Shown in pieces: positions 6,827 to 14,648 of a stretch of 33,547 nt of DNA. Source of the DNA: Verrucomicrobiota bacterium (lineage in GTDB: Bacteria > Verrucomicrobiota > Verrucomicrobiia > Opitutales > Opitutaceae); contig JAEXPQ010000046.1 of the NCBI GenBank assembly GCA_023446735.1, positions 1 to 33,547 of the forward strand, written 5' to 3'. A program made the position numbers and the translations under genes. A model generated the notes under the pieces. That model was not told the origin of the DNA. It searched no databases and saw only the letters and a program-made list of their open reading frames with translations. Numbering within the stretch: the stretch's first letter is position 1; each line of letters opens with the position of its first letter.

Positions 6827-8977
6827 ATGGCGAGAATCATTCGTCTTTTTGCTGCGGCGCTTCTGCTGGCCGCCGCGTCGCCCGCGCAGACGTCCTCTGC
6901 GTCCGCTCCGACTCGCGGCCCGTTCGCGTCCATGTTCTGGACATGGCAGGACCGCACGATCGAGAACCCCGACGTGCTGCTCGCCGAGCTGCGCGACCTG
7001 AAGGCCGCCGGCTTCGACGGCCTCTTCGTGATGCCGCGCGCCACGCGCTACCATCTCTTCGACGAGGAGATGACGGCCGCGGTGCAGCTCGCCAGCGAGG
7101 CCTGCCGGCGCGAGGGCATCGAGTTCATCTGGGGACCGGACCCGCGCTTCGCCGCGCATCCGATCGTGGCGGAGACCGGCTACGGCGCCGAGGTGTTGCT
7201 CACCGGGCTGGATTTCATGGCGAAGACGCCGGCGAAGGACTCGAAGGAAACCGATCCGGACCGGCAGCTCCTCAACGAGTGCCGCGTCGAGGGCGGGCGC
7301 TATTCGCTGCGCTACAATTATCCTGTTCGGCGCGACATCCACATGCTCACCGAGGTGAGCCTCTGGTTCAATCCGGCGGGCGTGGACCGCGTCGTCGCCT
7401 ACCAGCGCGGCGCCGACGGCAAGGTGCTCGCGGCGTCGGTGCGCGACATCACCGCCGGTCACCACTTTTTCGTGAACCGCGCGGTGAGCTACGTGGAGGT
7501 CTTCGGCAAGGTGGAGCTGCCGCCGGGCGAGTGGTGGGTGGTGGCGTTCCCGCGGTTCGGGACCAACCTCTACGCCTACGACGCGCCCGAGCACGAGAAG
7601 CGGATGATTGCGCTGCTCGACCGGTACAAGGAGCGCGGCATCGCGTTCGACGGCTTCTGGTGGGACGAGCCCGGCTACACGCTCCAGTTCGGACAATATG
7701 CGATCAGCGACCGGATCTACGCCGACTTCCAGGCGAAGTACGGCTACGACCTGAAGGTGAAGCTCCACGCGCTGCTGCTCCCGCTCGACGACGCCAGCCA
7801 CCTGCGCGTGCGGCACGACTATTTCCAGCTCGTGATGGACTATGTCTTCGGCGCCGAGCGGCGCTTCTGGCAGGAGGGCGAGAAACGATTCGGGCGGCTG
7901 CGCATGGGGATCCACCACGTGTGGCACAGCATGCCGGACAACATCTACCACGGCTCGGCCGACTACTGGCGCGGGCTGGAGGCGGTCGACGCCGGCTACA
8001 CCGACGACAACGGCTTCGAGAGCTACTTCACCTGTACGCTCGCGCGGAAGTTCGAGCAGATCTCCTACATGATCCAGGCGGCCAGCCTCGGGCGGTTCTC
8101 GCGCAGCGGAAAGGCGTTCTACAACCGCTGGGGCGTGAAGTATGGCCCGGAGGTCGCCGCGTACTGGAACGACCTCATGCCGCTCTTCTCGAACCAGTGG
8201 CTGCAACACTCCTACGGCTCGACCGCGGCGATCGGCGGCGGGCGCGACTTCGGCCCCGGTTTCCCGAACCATCCCACGTGGCCGCTGCTGCCCGGCTGGG
8301 TGGAGAAGACGCGCCGCGTGCACGCGATCACCGGTTATCGGTTACCGCTGGCGGAGGTCGCTGTGGTCTATCCGGTGCCGACGGTGATCGTCGGCCGCGA
8401 GCCGGAGAACGATGCGCTGCTCAACCGCGTGAACCGTCTCGTCGGCGCGATGCCGGCGGCCGGCGTGGGCGCGGATGCGATCTCGGAAGGTTTCTTCGCC
8501 GAGGGAAAACTCGACGGCGATGCCTTCGTCGTGCGCGGCCAGCGCTATCGCGCGGTGGTGCTGCCGCACGCGCGCGTGCTCACCGCGGCCGGGCTGGTGC
8601 AGGTGCAGGCGTTGCGCGCGGCGAAGTTCCCGGTGCACTTTGTGGACGAGCTGCCGAAGGCGACGCTCGACGGCGCGCCGATCGCGTTGCCCGAGGCGAC
8701 GGTGGCGTTTCGCACGCCCGATGATGCGGCGACGCTGCCGGGGCTGATCGAGTCGCTGCACTTGCCGACGGCGCTCACGCGGCTGCCCGGCGCGTACGTG
8801 AGCGCGGTGCCCGGTGATGGCGAGACGCTTTTCGTGCTGGTGATGCCGATCGAGCCCGGCGCGACCGTCGGCGGCGAGCTGGCCTGCCGCGGGGTGAAGT
8901 TCCCCGTGGCGCCAACGAGTGGACTCGCGGTTTACGAGGTCGGTCCGGCCAGCGCGCGGCGGGTGCCGCTGGAGTAG
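6827..8977 (+). CDS. Secreted GH106-like TIM-barrel glycoside hydrolase (putative rhamnosidase)
   Basis: This is a 716-residue protein with a signal peptide (ARIIRLFAAALLLAAASPAQT). The N-terminus MFWTWQDRTIENPDVLLAEL followed by LKAAGFDGLFVMPRATRY resembles the opening of GH106-type alpha-L-rhamnosidase barrels. Later motifs are FDGFWWDEPGY (Asp280-Glu281, candidate catalytic or binding acid) and GIHHVWHSMPDNIYHGSADYW. The C-terminal third (from about residue 500) contains a glutamine-amidotransferase-like or accessory fold (LAEVAVVYPV, YRAVVLPHARVLT) seen in related proteins, and ends in a beta-rich domain. Known GH106 enzymes are longer, so the family assignment is tentative. Its position 22 nt after the GH105 gene suggests joint action on rhamnogalacturonan or another rhamnose-containing glycan. 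A GCGAGGGA box lies 7 nt before the ATG. Confidence 0.7.
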   Translation: MARIIRLFAAALLLAAASPAQTSSASAPTRGPFASMFWTWQDRTIENPDVLLAELRDLKAAGFDGLFVMPRATRYHLFDEEMTAAVQLASEACRREGIEFIWGPDPRFAAHPIVAETGYGAEVLLTGLDFMAKTPAKDSKETDPDRQLLNECRVEGGRYSLRYNYPVRRDIHMLTEVSLWFNPAGVDRVVAYQRGADGKVLAASVRDITAGHHFFVNRAVSYVEVFGKVELPPGEWWVVAFPRFGTNLYAYDAPEHEKRMIALLDRYKERGIAFDGFWWDEPGYTLQFGQYAISDRIYADFQAKYGYDLKVKLHALLLPLDDASHLRVRHDYFQLVMDYVFGAERRFWQEGEKRFGRLRMGIHHVWHSMPDNIYHGSADYWRGLEAVDAGYTDDNGFESYFTCTLARKFEQISYMIQAASLGRFSRSGKAFYNRWGVKYGPEVAAYWNDLMPLFSNQWLQHSYGSTAAIGGGRDFGPGFPNHPTWPLLPGWVEKTRRVHAITGYRLPLAEVAVVYPVPTVIVGREPENDALLNRVNRLVGAMPAAGVGADAISEGFFAEGKLDGDAFVVRGQRYRAVVLPHARVLTAAGLVQVQALRAAKFPVHFVDELPKATLDGAPIALPEATVAFRTPDDAATLPGLIESLHLPTALTRLPGAYVSAVPGDGETLFVLVMPIEPGATVGGELACRGVKFPVAPTSGLAVYEVGPASARRVPLE

Positions 8978-9045
8978 GGCGGAGCATGCCGCGGGCGCTC
9001 GCTCATGATTCCGTAACGTTTGCCGCCTACTGGTGACACCGGTGA

Positions 9046-9063
9046 GTTCAAATTGCCTTGAAC
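9046..9063. promoter_or_regulatory. Inverted repeat upstream of the GbsR-like gene, candidate operator
   Basis: GTTCAA (9046-9051) and TTGAAC (9058-9063) form a perfect inverted repeat with a 6-nt spacer, 30 nt upstream of the preferred start codon (9093). MarR/GbsR-type dimers bind such sites and often repress their own gene, so this is a candidate autoregulatory operator. If the earlier GTG at 9033 is the real start, the repeat would be coding, which would weaken the idea. Confidence 0.4.
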
Positions 9064-9092
9064 AAGGGGGCGAGGGCCGGAAACTCGCCGCA

Positions 9093-9656
9093 GTGCCCTC
9101 CACACGCAAAGTCGCCGGTCTCGAGCCGGCCTCCAGCGAGTCTGTGGCCGCTCTCGAAGCGGCGCCGGTGGGCGTGCTGAGCCCGGTGCAGCGCGAGATC
9201 GTCGAGCTCTGCGCCGATACGGTGCAGCAACTCGGGCTGGCGCGTTCGGTCGGGCAGATCTACGGGGTGATCTACGCCTCGCCGCGGCCCCTGGCGTTTG
9301 CGGATGTCGTTGCCGCACTCGGCATCAGCAACGGTTCGGCGAGCCAAGGGCTGCGTTTCCTGCGGGAGCTTGGTGCGCTGCGCCTCGTGGAGGACCCGGA
9401 GGGGCGGCGCGAGTTGTTTGTGGCGGAGGTGGAGCTGCGGCGCCTGCTTGGCGGGGTGCTGAAACAGCGTTTCCGCGACCCGCTCGAGGCCAGCGCGGAG
9501 CGCTTGAAGGAGCTCGAAGCGCGGTTGGACGAGAGCGGCGAACCGGACCGCGAGTTTCTCGCCCAACGTATCGGAAGCCTGCGCATCTGGCACCGCAAAG
9601 CCCTGCATTTCCTCCCGCTGCTGCAGACGTTCTTGGGGAAAGGAAGGAAGGAGTGA
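9093..9656 (+). CDS. GbsR/MarR-family transcriptional regulator
   Basis: This is a winged helix-turn-helix regulator of 187 residues from GTG 9093 (first residues after Met: PSTRKVAGLEPA). Visible features are VGQIYGVIYASPRPLAFADVVAALGISNGSASQGLRFLRELGALR: a helix, then the recognition helix (SNGSASQGLRFLRELG), then a wing with basic and acidic residues (EDPEGRRELFVAE). The C-terminal half (DPLEASAERLKELEARLDE) is a helical dimerisation region, as in GbsR proteins, which respond to osmoprotectants or envelope stress in characterised cases. GTG starts at 9033 and 9042 are in frame and would add up to 20 residues, but these cover the inverted repeat and look less protein-like. The TGA stop is the first base triplet of a purine-rich repeat cluster. 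Confidence 0.85.
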   Translation: MPSTRKVAGLEPASSESVAALEAAPVGVLSPVQREIVELCADTVQQLGLARSVGQIYGVIYASPRPLAFADVVAALGISNGSASQGLRFLRELGALRLVEDPEGRRELFVAEVELRRLLGGVLKQRFRDPLEASAERLKELEARLDESGEPDREFLAQRIGSLRIWHRKALHFLPLLQTFLGKGRKE

Positions 9657-9742
9657 CGACGGAGGACAGACGACGGAGGACAGAAGACGGAGAACGGACG
9701 ACAGACGACGGAGCAGAAGTGACAAGGTGACAGCGTGACAGA

Positions 9743-9770
9743 GTAGGGTCGGACCTTGTGTCCGGACCGC
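9743..9770 (-). repeat. 28-nt REP-like palindrome, copy 1
   Basis: The element begins GTAGGGTCGGACCTTG and ends TCCGGACCGC. Its core can fold as GGTC(C)GGAC-ACAAG-GTCC-GACC with one bulge, and it has a GTAG head like REP sequences handled by RAYT transposases. It matches the copy at 22746-22773 at 27 of 28 positions and the copy at 28291-28318 at 26 of 28. Confidence 0.8.
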
Positions 9771-9829
9771 AGAACGGAGGACGGAGGACGGACGGCAGGC
9801 GACGGAGCAGAAGTGACAAGGTGACAGAG

Positions 9830-9854
9830 GTAGGAGCCTGCTTGCAGGCGATGC
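9830..9854 (+). repeat. Second REP-like class (GTAGGAGCCTGCTTGCAGGC)
   Basis: GTAG head followed by a perfect GCCTGC-TT-GCAGGC hairpin, a different stem from the 28-nt family but the same head. Only this copy is present in the window. Confidence 0.6.
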
Positions 9855-9869
9855 AGACGACGGACGACA

Positions 9870-9903
9870 GAGCACGGCGCGCGGCTCGCCGCGAACCGTG
9901 CTC
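9870..9903. repeat. 34-nt inverted repeat
   Basis: GAGCACGG (9870-9877) pairs perfectly with CCGTGCTC (9896-9903), and the interior has further pairing (GCGCGG with CCGCG). It follows directly on the repeat cluster and may belong to the same repeat community, or act as a terminator for the regulator gene. There is no T-tract. Confidence 0.55.
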
Positions 9904-10300
9904 CGCCATCCGCCTTCAAGGTTTGAACGAGGCCCAAAGTATCGAACCCACGGTTGCTTCCTTCGGGAAGTGACGGGGCGAAGCTCGGTCCGCCCGCCGA
10001 CGATCAGACGACCGATGCCTGATGACAGAGGGCGGATGGCGGTGACCCCAAATCCGAACCGCCTACAGACGATCATCGGGAGAGAATCCCGACATCGGAC
10101 GGTAACCGCTAGTCCGCGCTAATCCGGATGCGCTCCTCGGGCGCCGCCCTCAGCGCCTCAGGTTTGGCGGCGCGCCAGAACCACGAAAAACCTCTCGTCT
10201 GACCTCGTTCGCCCATTGATCGATTTTCGCGCCGCGCACTGTAGCCGTGGGCGGTGAACCCGGAGCGAGGAGATCTGGCCCCTAGTCGGAACGGGTAGAC
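9904..10300. other. Gene-free stretch between inverted repeat clusters
   Basis: About 400 bp with no convincing open frame. It contains scattered decayed repeat units (for example GATGACAGAGGGCGGATGGCGG near 10021) and is bracketed by the purine-rich cluster on the left and its inverted, pyrimidine-rich counterpart on the right. I see no gene remnant that I can name. Confidence 0.5.
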
Positions 10301-10303
10301 CGG

Positions 10304-10390
10304 AGACCGTCCTCTGTCCTCCGTCTTCCTGTCACTCTGGCACCCTGTTACTCCGGCTCTGCCCTCAGTTCTTCGTCGTCCGTCCTCTGC
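10304..10390. repeat. Pyrimidine-rich (inverted) repeat cluster
   Basis: This is the reverse-complement orientation of the cluster at 9654-9868. The 20 nt at 10307-10326 match the complement of 9671-9690 at 18 of 20 positions, and the CCTGTTACTCC and CCTGTCACTCT units mirror the GTGACA units. The two clusters thus form a long, imperfect inverted repeat around roughly 430 bp. Confidence 0.75.
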
Positions 10391-10502
10391 CGCAACCGCG
10401 GAACCCTGAGCCCGTCGAGCGTCGAGGGCAGCTCGCGCAATAGCAGCATTCGTAAAGCTAACAGATTCAAGGGGATGGTGGTGCCTGTTGAAAGTTACGA
10501 CA

Positions 10503-10542
10503 TGCCCCCTTCAGCCTGTTCTTGCCCCCTTCTGCCTGTTCT
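10503..10542. repeat. Two tandem 20-nt units (TGCCCCCTTCWGCCTGTTCT)
   Basis: Two 20-nt units differ at a single base (A/T) and abut each other, ending 38 nt before the first gene of the polysaccharide locus. A TATATT box (10553-10558) follows directly. The duplication could be a regulator-binding site or the result of slippage. Confidence 0.75.
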
Positions 10543-10558
10543 TCAGAGAGTGTATATT
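10530..10558 (+). promoter_or_regulatory. Weak candidate promoter for the polysaccharide locus
   Basis: TATATT (10553-10558) makes a good -10, but at 17 bp upstream the sequence is TTCTGC, a poor -35. The long plus-strand gene row beginning at 10581 needs a promoter in this gap. A 7-codon frame (ATG 10567 to TAA 10590, MSNNLWA) overlaps the start of the next gene and could affect its translation. Confidence 0.3.
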
Positions 10559-10580
10559 GGGACAGCATGAGCAATAATTT

Positions 10581-11285
10581 ATGGGCCTAAAATATCGGTT
10601 CGACTCATTTGCGCGAAGACGCCTCCGTCATTGGTTCGAGTTCGTCGGTAGTGCTCGTTATTCACGGCCTGGCCTTGACGGACTGGATCGGCGGTTGGCG
10701 AAATACCTCGATTATCGAGGGGGGTATTATATTGAGGCTGGTGCCAACGATGGCTACAGCCAAAGCAATACCTATTACCTTGAGCGGTTTCGTGGCTGGA
10801 GCGGTGTATTGATTGAGCCCGTCCCAGCGCTATTTGAACGGTGTTGTCGCGAGCGCGCTCGGTCAAAGGTATTCAATTGTGCGCTGATCGATCGAGAGGA
10901 TCCGCGGCGGACGGTTACCATCCATTACGCAGACTTGATGTCCTTTGTCCATGGATCATTCGAGAATGTGGAACAGGAGAAGGCACGAGTGAATGAGGCG
11001 ATGCGAGTGCAGGCACTGCGCTCCACATATACGGTGGAAGTTCCTGCCCAGACTATGACCGACGTTCTCGTGGCTGCGGCTGCCCCTCGTCGGATAGACT
11101 TTCTTTCGCTAGACGTTGAAGGAGTGGAAGCGTCGGTATTGCGGGGGCTGGACTTGGAGCGTTTCCAGATCGATTTCATTCTGGTCGAAACTAGGTTTTC
11201 CCGTGAAGCCGAGTCAATTTTGGCGGAGCGATACGATGTGGCGGATAGTTCCTTCCCTCACGACCTCTTGCTGCGCCGTCGATAG
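10581..11285 (+). CDS. FkbM-family SAM-dependent methyltransferase
   Basis: This 234-residue Rossmann-fold methyltransferase probably O-methylates a sugar in the polysaccharide. Motif I is YYIEAGANDGYSQSNT (near residues 49-64), where the glycine loop binds S-adenosylmethionine. It is followed by WSGVLIEPVPALFE, which carries the acidic residue after strand 2, and by RIDFLSLDVEGVEASVLRGLD, the FkbM-type motif (DVEGxExxVLxG). Length and motif order fit the family. The ATG at 10581 has no clear ribosome binding site. It is first in the plus-strand sugar locus. DNA here is visibly less GC-rich than the genes to the left, which fits horizontal acquisition of surface-sugar genes. Confidence 0.9.
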   Translation: MGLKYRFDSFARRRLRHWFEFVGSARYSRPGLDGLDRRLAKYLDYRGGYYIEAGANDGYSQSNTYYLERFRGWSGVLIEPVPALFERCCRERARSKVFNCALIDREDPRRTVTIHYADLMSFVHGSFENVEQEKARVNEAMRVQALRSTYTVEVPAQTMTDVLVAAAAPRRIDFLSLDVEGVEASVLRGLDLERFQIDFILVETRFSREAESILAERYDVADSSFPHDLLLRRR

Positions 11286-11375
11286 CTACGGGCTGTTGAT
11301 GTGATGTGTAAGCAATCGCGGCTTGATGGCGCGCAGTGATTCGAAAGCCGGCTATCGAGAGGTGATACACAAATA

Positions 11376-12470
11376 ATGAAGGAACTAGAGAATCGAGAGT
11401 TTCCGGCTCTTGATGTTGTCCGCCTGCTTGCGGTGGCGATGACGATACTTGTCCATGTTCCCAGTATCAGCAAGGGAGTTTGGGGGCTGCGGCAGGTTGC
11501 GGGCGGACTCCACCGTGGGGTGGATATCTTCATGCTGATCAGCGGATGGTTGCTTGGGCGGCAGTTACTGCGAGAGATCCGCGGCGGTGAGGCCGATATT
11601 CAGCGGTTCTACTTCAAGCGCTGGATGCGGACTTTGGCGCCATATTACTTGATGGTGCTTCTTTTGTGGCTGCTCCCGTCTGGGCCTCTAAATGGATGTA
11701 ATTGGCGGACTTTGCTCGCCCACCTAACCTTCACCCAAGAGTATGCTGGGGTGCAGCTTTATGGGGTGTCCTGGTCGCTTTGTATCGAGGAGCACTTCTA
11801 CATAATCCTACCGTGGATAGTCGTCTTTCTTGCGAGGATAAGGAAGATGGATCTGCTGATACTGATTCCGTTTCTACTCTCGCCGTTGGAGTGGTATGGG
11901 CGGACGGCCTTCCTGAATCAGAATCCTGGCGGCTTGCCCTTGATGACGCATCTGCGTTCGGAGGGATTGTTCATCGGAGTCGCGATGGCTTGGGTGAGCC
12001 TCGCGTACGAGGATGCGTGGAGAAGGATTGGCCGGATAGCGCTTCTTGTTACTCCAGTTACCATTCTCGGCGTGTTATTCGCGATGAACCGCGCGACGGT
12101 AAGCGGAGCGGATCATTCATGGCTGCCGACATTCGGCACTTGGCTGGCGGTGCCGCCCTTTATCTGCGCGATCAGTTCCGAGTCTCGGTTTGCACGGTTC
12201 AATTTCTCGGGGTTGATGTTCTGCGGAGAGCTGACATACGCACTCTATCTTGCCCACTCCGTTGTTCCTACGCTGTTTCCGGAAATGGGCCGGGGTGGCT
12301 TCGGCCGATTGGCTTGGTTCGTCGGCGGGACGCTGGTGGGGTCAGTGATCTTGCACCTCACGGCCGAGGTTCCCGCGTTGAGACTTCGTGGATTGCTGCT
12401 GGCGGGTGCGCAGAGAGCCAAGAGCGGGTCTGTCTTTTCCCGTTTGGTGCACGGAGGCTCGTTATCGTGA
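11376..12470 (+). CDS. Acyltransferase 3 family membrane O-acyltransferase
   Basis: This is a 364-residue multi-span membrane protein of the acyltransferase-3 (OafA/ExoZ-like) family, which moves acyl groups, usually acetyl, onto surface sugars. The N-terminus LENREFPALDVVRLLAVAMTILVHV carries the family opening (LDxxRxxAxxxVxxxH), with the expected His near residue 28. RGVDIFMLISGWLLGRQL is the second motif, then FYFKRWMRTLAPYYLMVLL (RRxxRIxPxYxxxL). VSWSLCIEEHFYIILP (WSLxxExxFY) is also present. GAGAGGTGAT lies 9 nt before the ATG. The stop overlaps the next gene's GTG start (GTGA, 12467-12470), so the two are coupled. 90 nt separate it from the FkbM gene. Confidence 0.93.
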   Translation: MKELENREFPALDVVRLLAVAMTILVHVPSISKGVWGLRQVAGGLHRGVDIFMLISGWLLGRQLLREIRGGEADIQRFYFKRWMRTLAPYYLMVLLLWLLPSGPLNGCNWRTLLAHLTFTQEYAGVQLYGVSWSLCIEEHFYIILPWIVVFLARIRKMDLLILIPFLLSPLEWYGRTAFLNQNPGGLPLMTHLRSEGLFIGVAMAWVSLAYEDAWRRIGRIALLVTPVTILGVLFAMNRATVSGADHSWLPTFGTWLAVPPFICAISSESRFARFNFSGLMFCGELTYALYLAHSVVPTLFPEMGRGGFGRLAWFVGGTLVGSVILHLTAEVPALRLRGLLLAGAQRAKSGSVFSRLVHGGSLS

Positions 12471-13699
12471 AGTTCGCCCCAATCCGGAATGCCTTTCGGT
12501 CGGAGCTAGTCTTTTCCGCTGCGTTCAGAGTTGGCGGAATGATGATCGGCTTCGGCAACAATGTTCTGCTGGCCCAATGGATGTCGCCACAATTGCTCGG
12601 CGCTTCTGCGGCGATTGTGGGGCTGGCATCATATCACCAGCTGTTCAGTCAGCTCAATCAGGACAATAACCTGATTCGATTGCTGAGACCGGCGGGCGTT
12701 TCGGCGTGGGCAGAGATTCAACGACAGCAGATGGCGCGCGTGCTGCGGTCGTTGCTTGGGGCAGTTGTCTTTTCGTTGCTGGCCGGTCTGGCCTACGAGC
12801 TAACTTGGCTGCAGATTGGCGCGGCGTTCTTGTACTTCGGCGCGACTAGCAGCATGCCTTGGTGGGTTCTCGGGGTGAAGGGGGACTATCGGCCGCAATA
12901 TGTTACCCAGTTCGCGCAAAGCGCGATCGTCCTTCTGACTGTTGTTCTGGTTCGACTTTCGGGTTTGGCCCCGGTCGCGGGGATCGAGATCGTGATGTAT
13001 GGCGCCGCCGCTTCACTGGGCTGTGTTGGAATCTATCGTTTCCTTGGGCTTGGGCGGTCTCTGGAGGTCATTCCCGGGGCCAGTCGTCCTCCGCGGATTG
13101 CCCCGAGCTACTCGTTGCTCCTCTCCGGTGCACTTATTACCATCTATTCCGCCAGCGATCTGTTGATCGTGGCAAAGTTTTGTTCGCAGGGTGACGCAGG
13201 CATCTATCGTGTGGGCGCAGGGCTCGTCGGCGCGGTGAACGGCCTTTGGCTTGTGGCTCAGGCGAACGTTTATCCGAGGCTGGTTGGAGCCGGGAATGAG
13301 CCGGATGCATGGATCTCGACCCGGGGGCTTGGCTGGTGGCTGATCGGAGCCGTTGGCTTGTTGGGGTTGGCAATCGGATGCGCGTTGGCGATGGAGATGA
13401 TCTTGGGCGCACGATATCGTGGAATCTTGCCCGTCGTCGCGATCCTCGCGCTGGCGAAGACGTTTAGTTTCGGGCACGCATTCTTCGGTCTCCGCATCTA
13501 CGCAGCGGGGCGTAATCGAGAAGCCCTTTATTCGCATGCGGTCGCGATTTCAGTTGGGATTGGCAGCGCGCTTTTGTTGCTCAATCGCTGGGGAATGTAT
13601 GGCGTCGCCGTTGGTTTCCTCCTTGGTGAGGTGGCCATGATGATGACCATTGTCACGACATGGCTCCTCTTGCGTGCCGCTGCACTCAAACGAGGATAG
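12467..13699 (+). CDS. Wzx-like polysaccharide flippase
   Basis: This 410-residue protein is almost entirely hydrophobic segments, about 12, and fits the MOP-superfamily exporters that flip lipid-linked oligosaccharide units across the inner membrane. The N-terminus (RSELVFSAAFRVGGMMIGFGNNVLLAQWMSPQLLGASAA) shows the usual first helix, then the phrase A-x-W-x-P-x-x-x-G. The central stretch SLLLSGALITIYSASDLLIVAKF resembles the family's seventh helix with a buried Asp. It begins at a GTG overlapping the acyltransferase stop. Its place next to a Wzy-like polymerase supports Wzx/Wzy-dependent assembly. Confidence 0.85.
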   Translation: MKFAPIRNAFRSELVFSAAFRVGGMMIGFGNNVLLAQWMSPQLLGASAAIVGLASYHQLFSQLNQDNNLIRLLRPAGVSAWAEIQRQQMARVLRSLLGAVVFSLLAGLAYELTWLQIGAAFLYFGATSSMPWWVLGVKGDYRPQYVTQFAQSAIVLLTVVLVRLSGLAPVAGIEIVMYGAAASLGCVGIYRFLGLGRSLEVIPGASRPPRIAPSYSLLLSGALITIYSASDLLIVAKFCSQGDAGIYRVGAGLVGAVNGLWLVAQANVYPRLVGAGNEPDAWISTRGLGWWLIGAVGLLGLAIGCALAMEMILGARYRGILPVVAILALAKTFSFGHAFFGLRIYAAGRNREALYSHAVAISVGIGSALLLLNRWGMYGVAVGFLLGEVAMMMTIVTTWLLLRAAALKRG

Positions 13700-13715
13700 G
13701 CAAACCTTCTCGAGG

Positions 13716-14648
13716 ATGGAAACTGCTCCGGTCGCGCTCTTCTTCTTCAATCGTCCCGCCGTAACGTTCCGGGTTTTGGATCGGATTCGGCAGGCACGGC
13801 CGAGCCGCCTTTATCTGGTGAGCGATGGCCCGAGGGGGCATGTGGCAGGTGAGGCCGCGACCGTCGAGGGATTGCGTCAGGAGGTGGTCAAGACCGTCGA
13901 TTGGCGCCCGGAACTGGTCACCATCTTTGCTGAGGAGAATCTCGGATGTTCCCGGCGGATGGCCAGCGGGATCGAGGCGGTGCTCGCACGGGAGCCGGCG
14001 GCAATCTTCCTCGAGGACGATTGCTTGCCCGCGCCTTCGTTCTTCGGTTTCGCGACCAGGTTGCTGGACCGCCACCGTGAGGACCAGCAATGCATGTCGG
14101 TTTCCGGGACAAATCTCGCCACCCGGCTCGGGCGGGGGACCGGGTACCGTGCCTGCCATTTTCCGATGATTTGGGGTTGGGCGACATGGGCGCGCGCATG
14201 GAAGGGCTACCGCAGGGTGATGGATCCCGGTGATGACTCTTTCCTCGATGAACTTGCCGCTGCGGGCAAGATCCCCGGATTTCTACCCGAGCGCTGGCAT
14301 GAGATGTACTCGGTGGCCGCGAAGAATCCGGATTTCACTTGGGATTACCAGTTCATCTTCCACTGCATGCGCGCCGGCGGGTGGTCGTTGTTTCCGGAAA
14401 CAAATCTGATCGCGAATTTGGGCCACGGGGCCGATGCGACCCATACGAAGGGGACGTATACTCCGTTCTCCAGCCTTCGACTCGGAGCTATCGACTTCGA
14501 CGCGGTCGGTACAGCGCCCAGCCGATGCGACCTTTGGTACGACCGCTTCTTCCAGCACGAGTATCTCTTCGGGCTGACCTCGTGGAGGAATCTCCCGTAT
14601 AAGGTCGCTCACAAACTGAACGCGTTTTGGAGCAAGTTCGGGAAATGA
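13716..14648 (+). CDS. GT-A fold glycosyltransferase (family-2-like)
   Basis: This 310-residue cytosolic glycosyltransferase opens APVALFFFNRPAVTFRVLDRI, typical of GT-A enzymes whose first strand ends in (F)NRP. It has SDGPRG near residue 35 and AIFLEDDCLPAPSFFGF near residue 95, where the EDD is the metal- and nucleotide-sugar-binding acidic motif. The later stretch FPMIWGWATWARAWKGY is conserved in this subgroup, which is often annotated as a sugar transferase or hemolytic protein HlpA-like. The acceptor and donor are not deducible. Start chosen at ATG 13716, 16 nt after the flippase stop. Its stop overlaps the next gene's ATG (ATGA, 14645-14648). Confidence 0.85.
   Translation: METAPVALFFFNRPAVTFRVLDRIRQARPSRLYLVSDGPRGHVAGEAATVEGLRQEVVKTVDWRPELVTIFAEENLGCSRRMASGIEAVLAREPAAIFLEDDCLPAPSFFGFATRLLDRHREDQQCMSVSGTNLATRLGRGTGYRACHFPMIWGWATWARAWKGYRRVMDPGDDSFLDELAAAGKIPGFLPERWHEMYSVAAKNPDFTWDYQFIFHCMRAGGWSLFPETNLIANLGHGADATHTKGTYTPFSSLRLGAIDFDAVGTAPSRCDLWYDRFFQHEYLFGLTSWRNLPYKVAHKLNAFWSKFGK

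Larger units (their letters stand above)
9654..9868. repeat. Purine-rich GACGGAGGAC / GTGACAAGG repeat cluster
   Basis: Starting on the stop codon of the preceding gene, the sequence is built from degenerate units such as GACGACGGAGGACAGA, followed by GTGACAAGGTGACAG units. A 28-nt stretch (9706-9733) recurs exactly at 9800-9827, a 94-nt period. One REP-like palindrome of each of two types (9743-9770, 9830-9854) is embedded after each GTGACA block. The units differ mainly by G/A changes. No coding frame is credible here. Confidence 0.85.

Noticed and set aside
9654..9868. CRISPR array
   Set aside because: The units are degenerate, of varying length and without regular unique spacers; no cas genes are near.
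11702..12466. N-terminal extension of the flippase
   Set aside because: It overlaps the acyltransferase gene in another frame; the GTG at 12467 with a 4-nt overlap gives a normal flippase.
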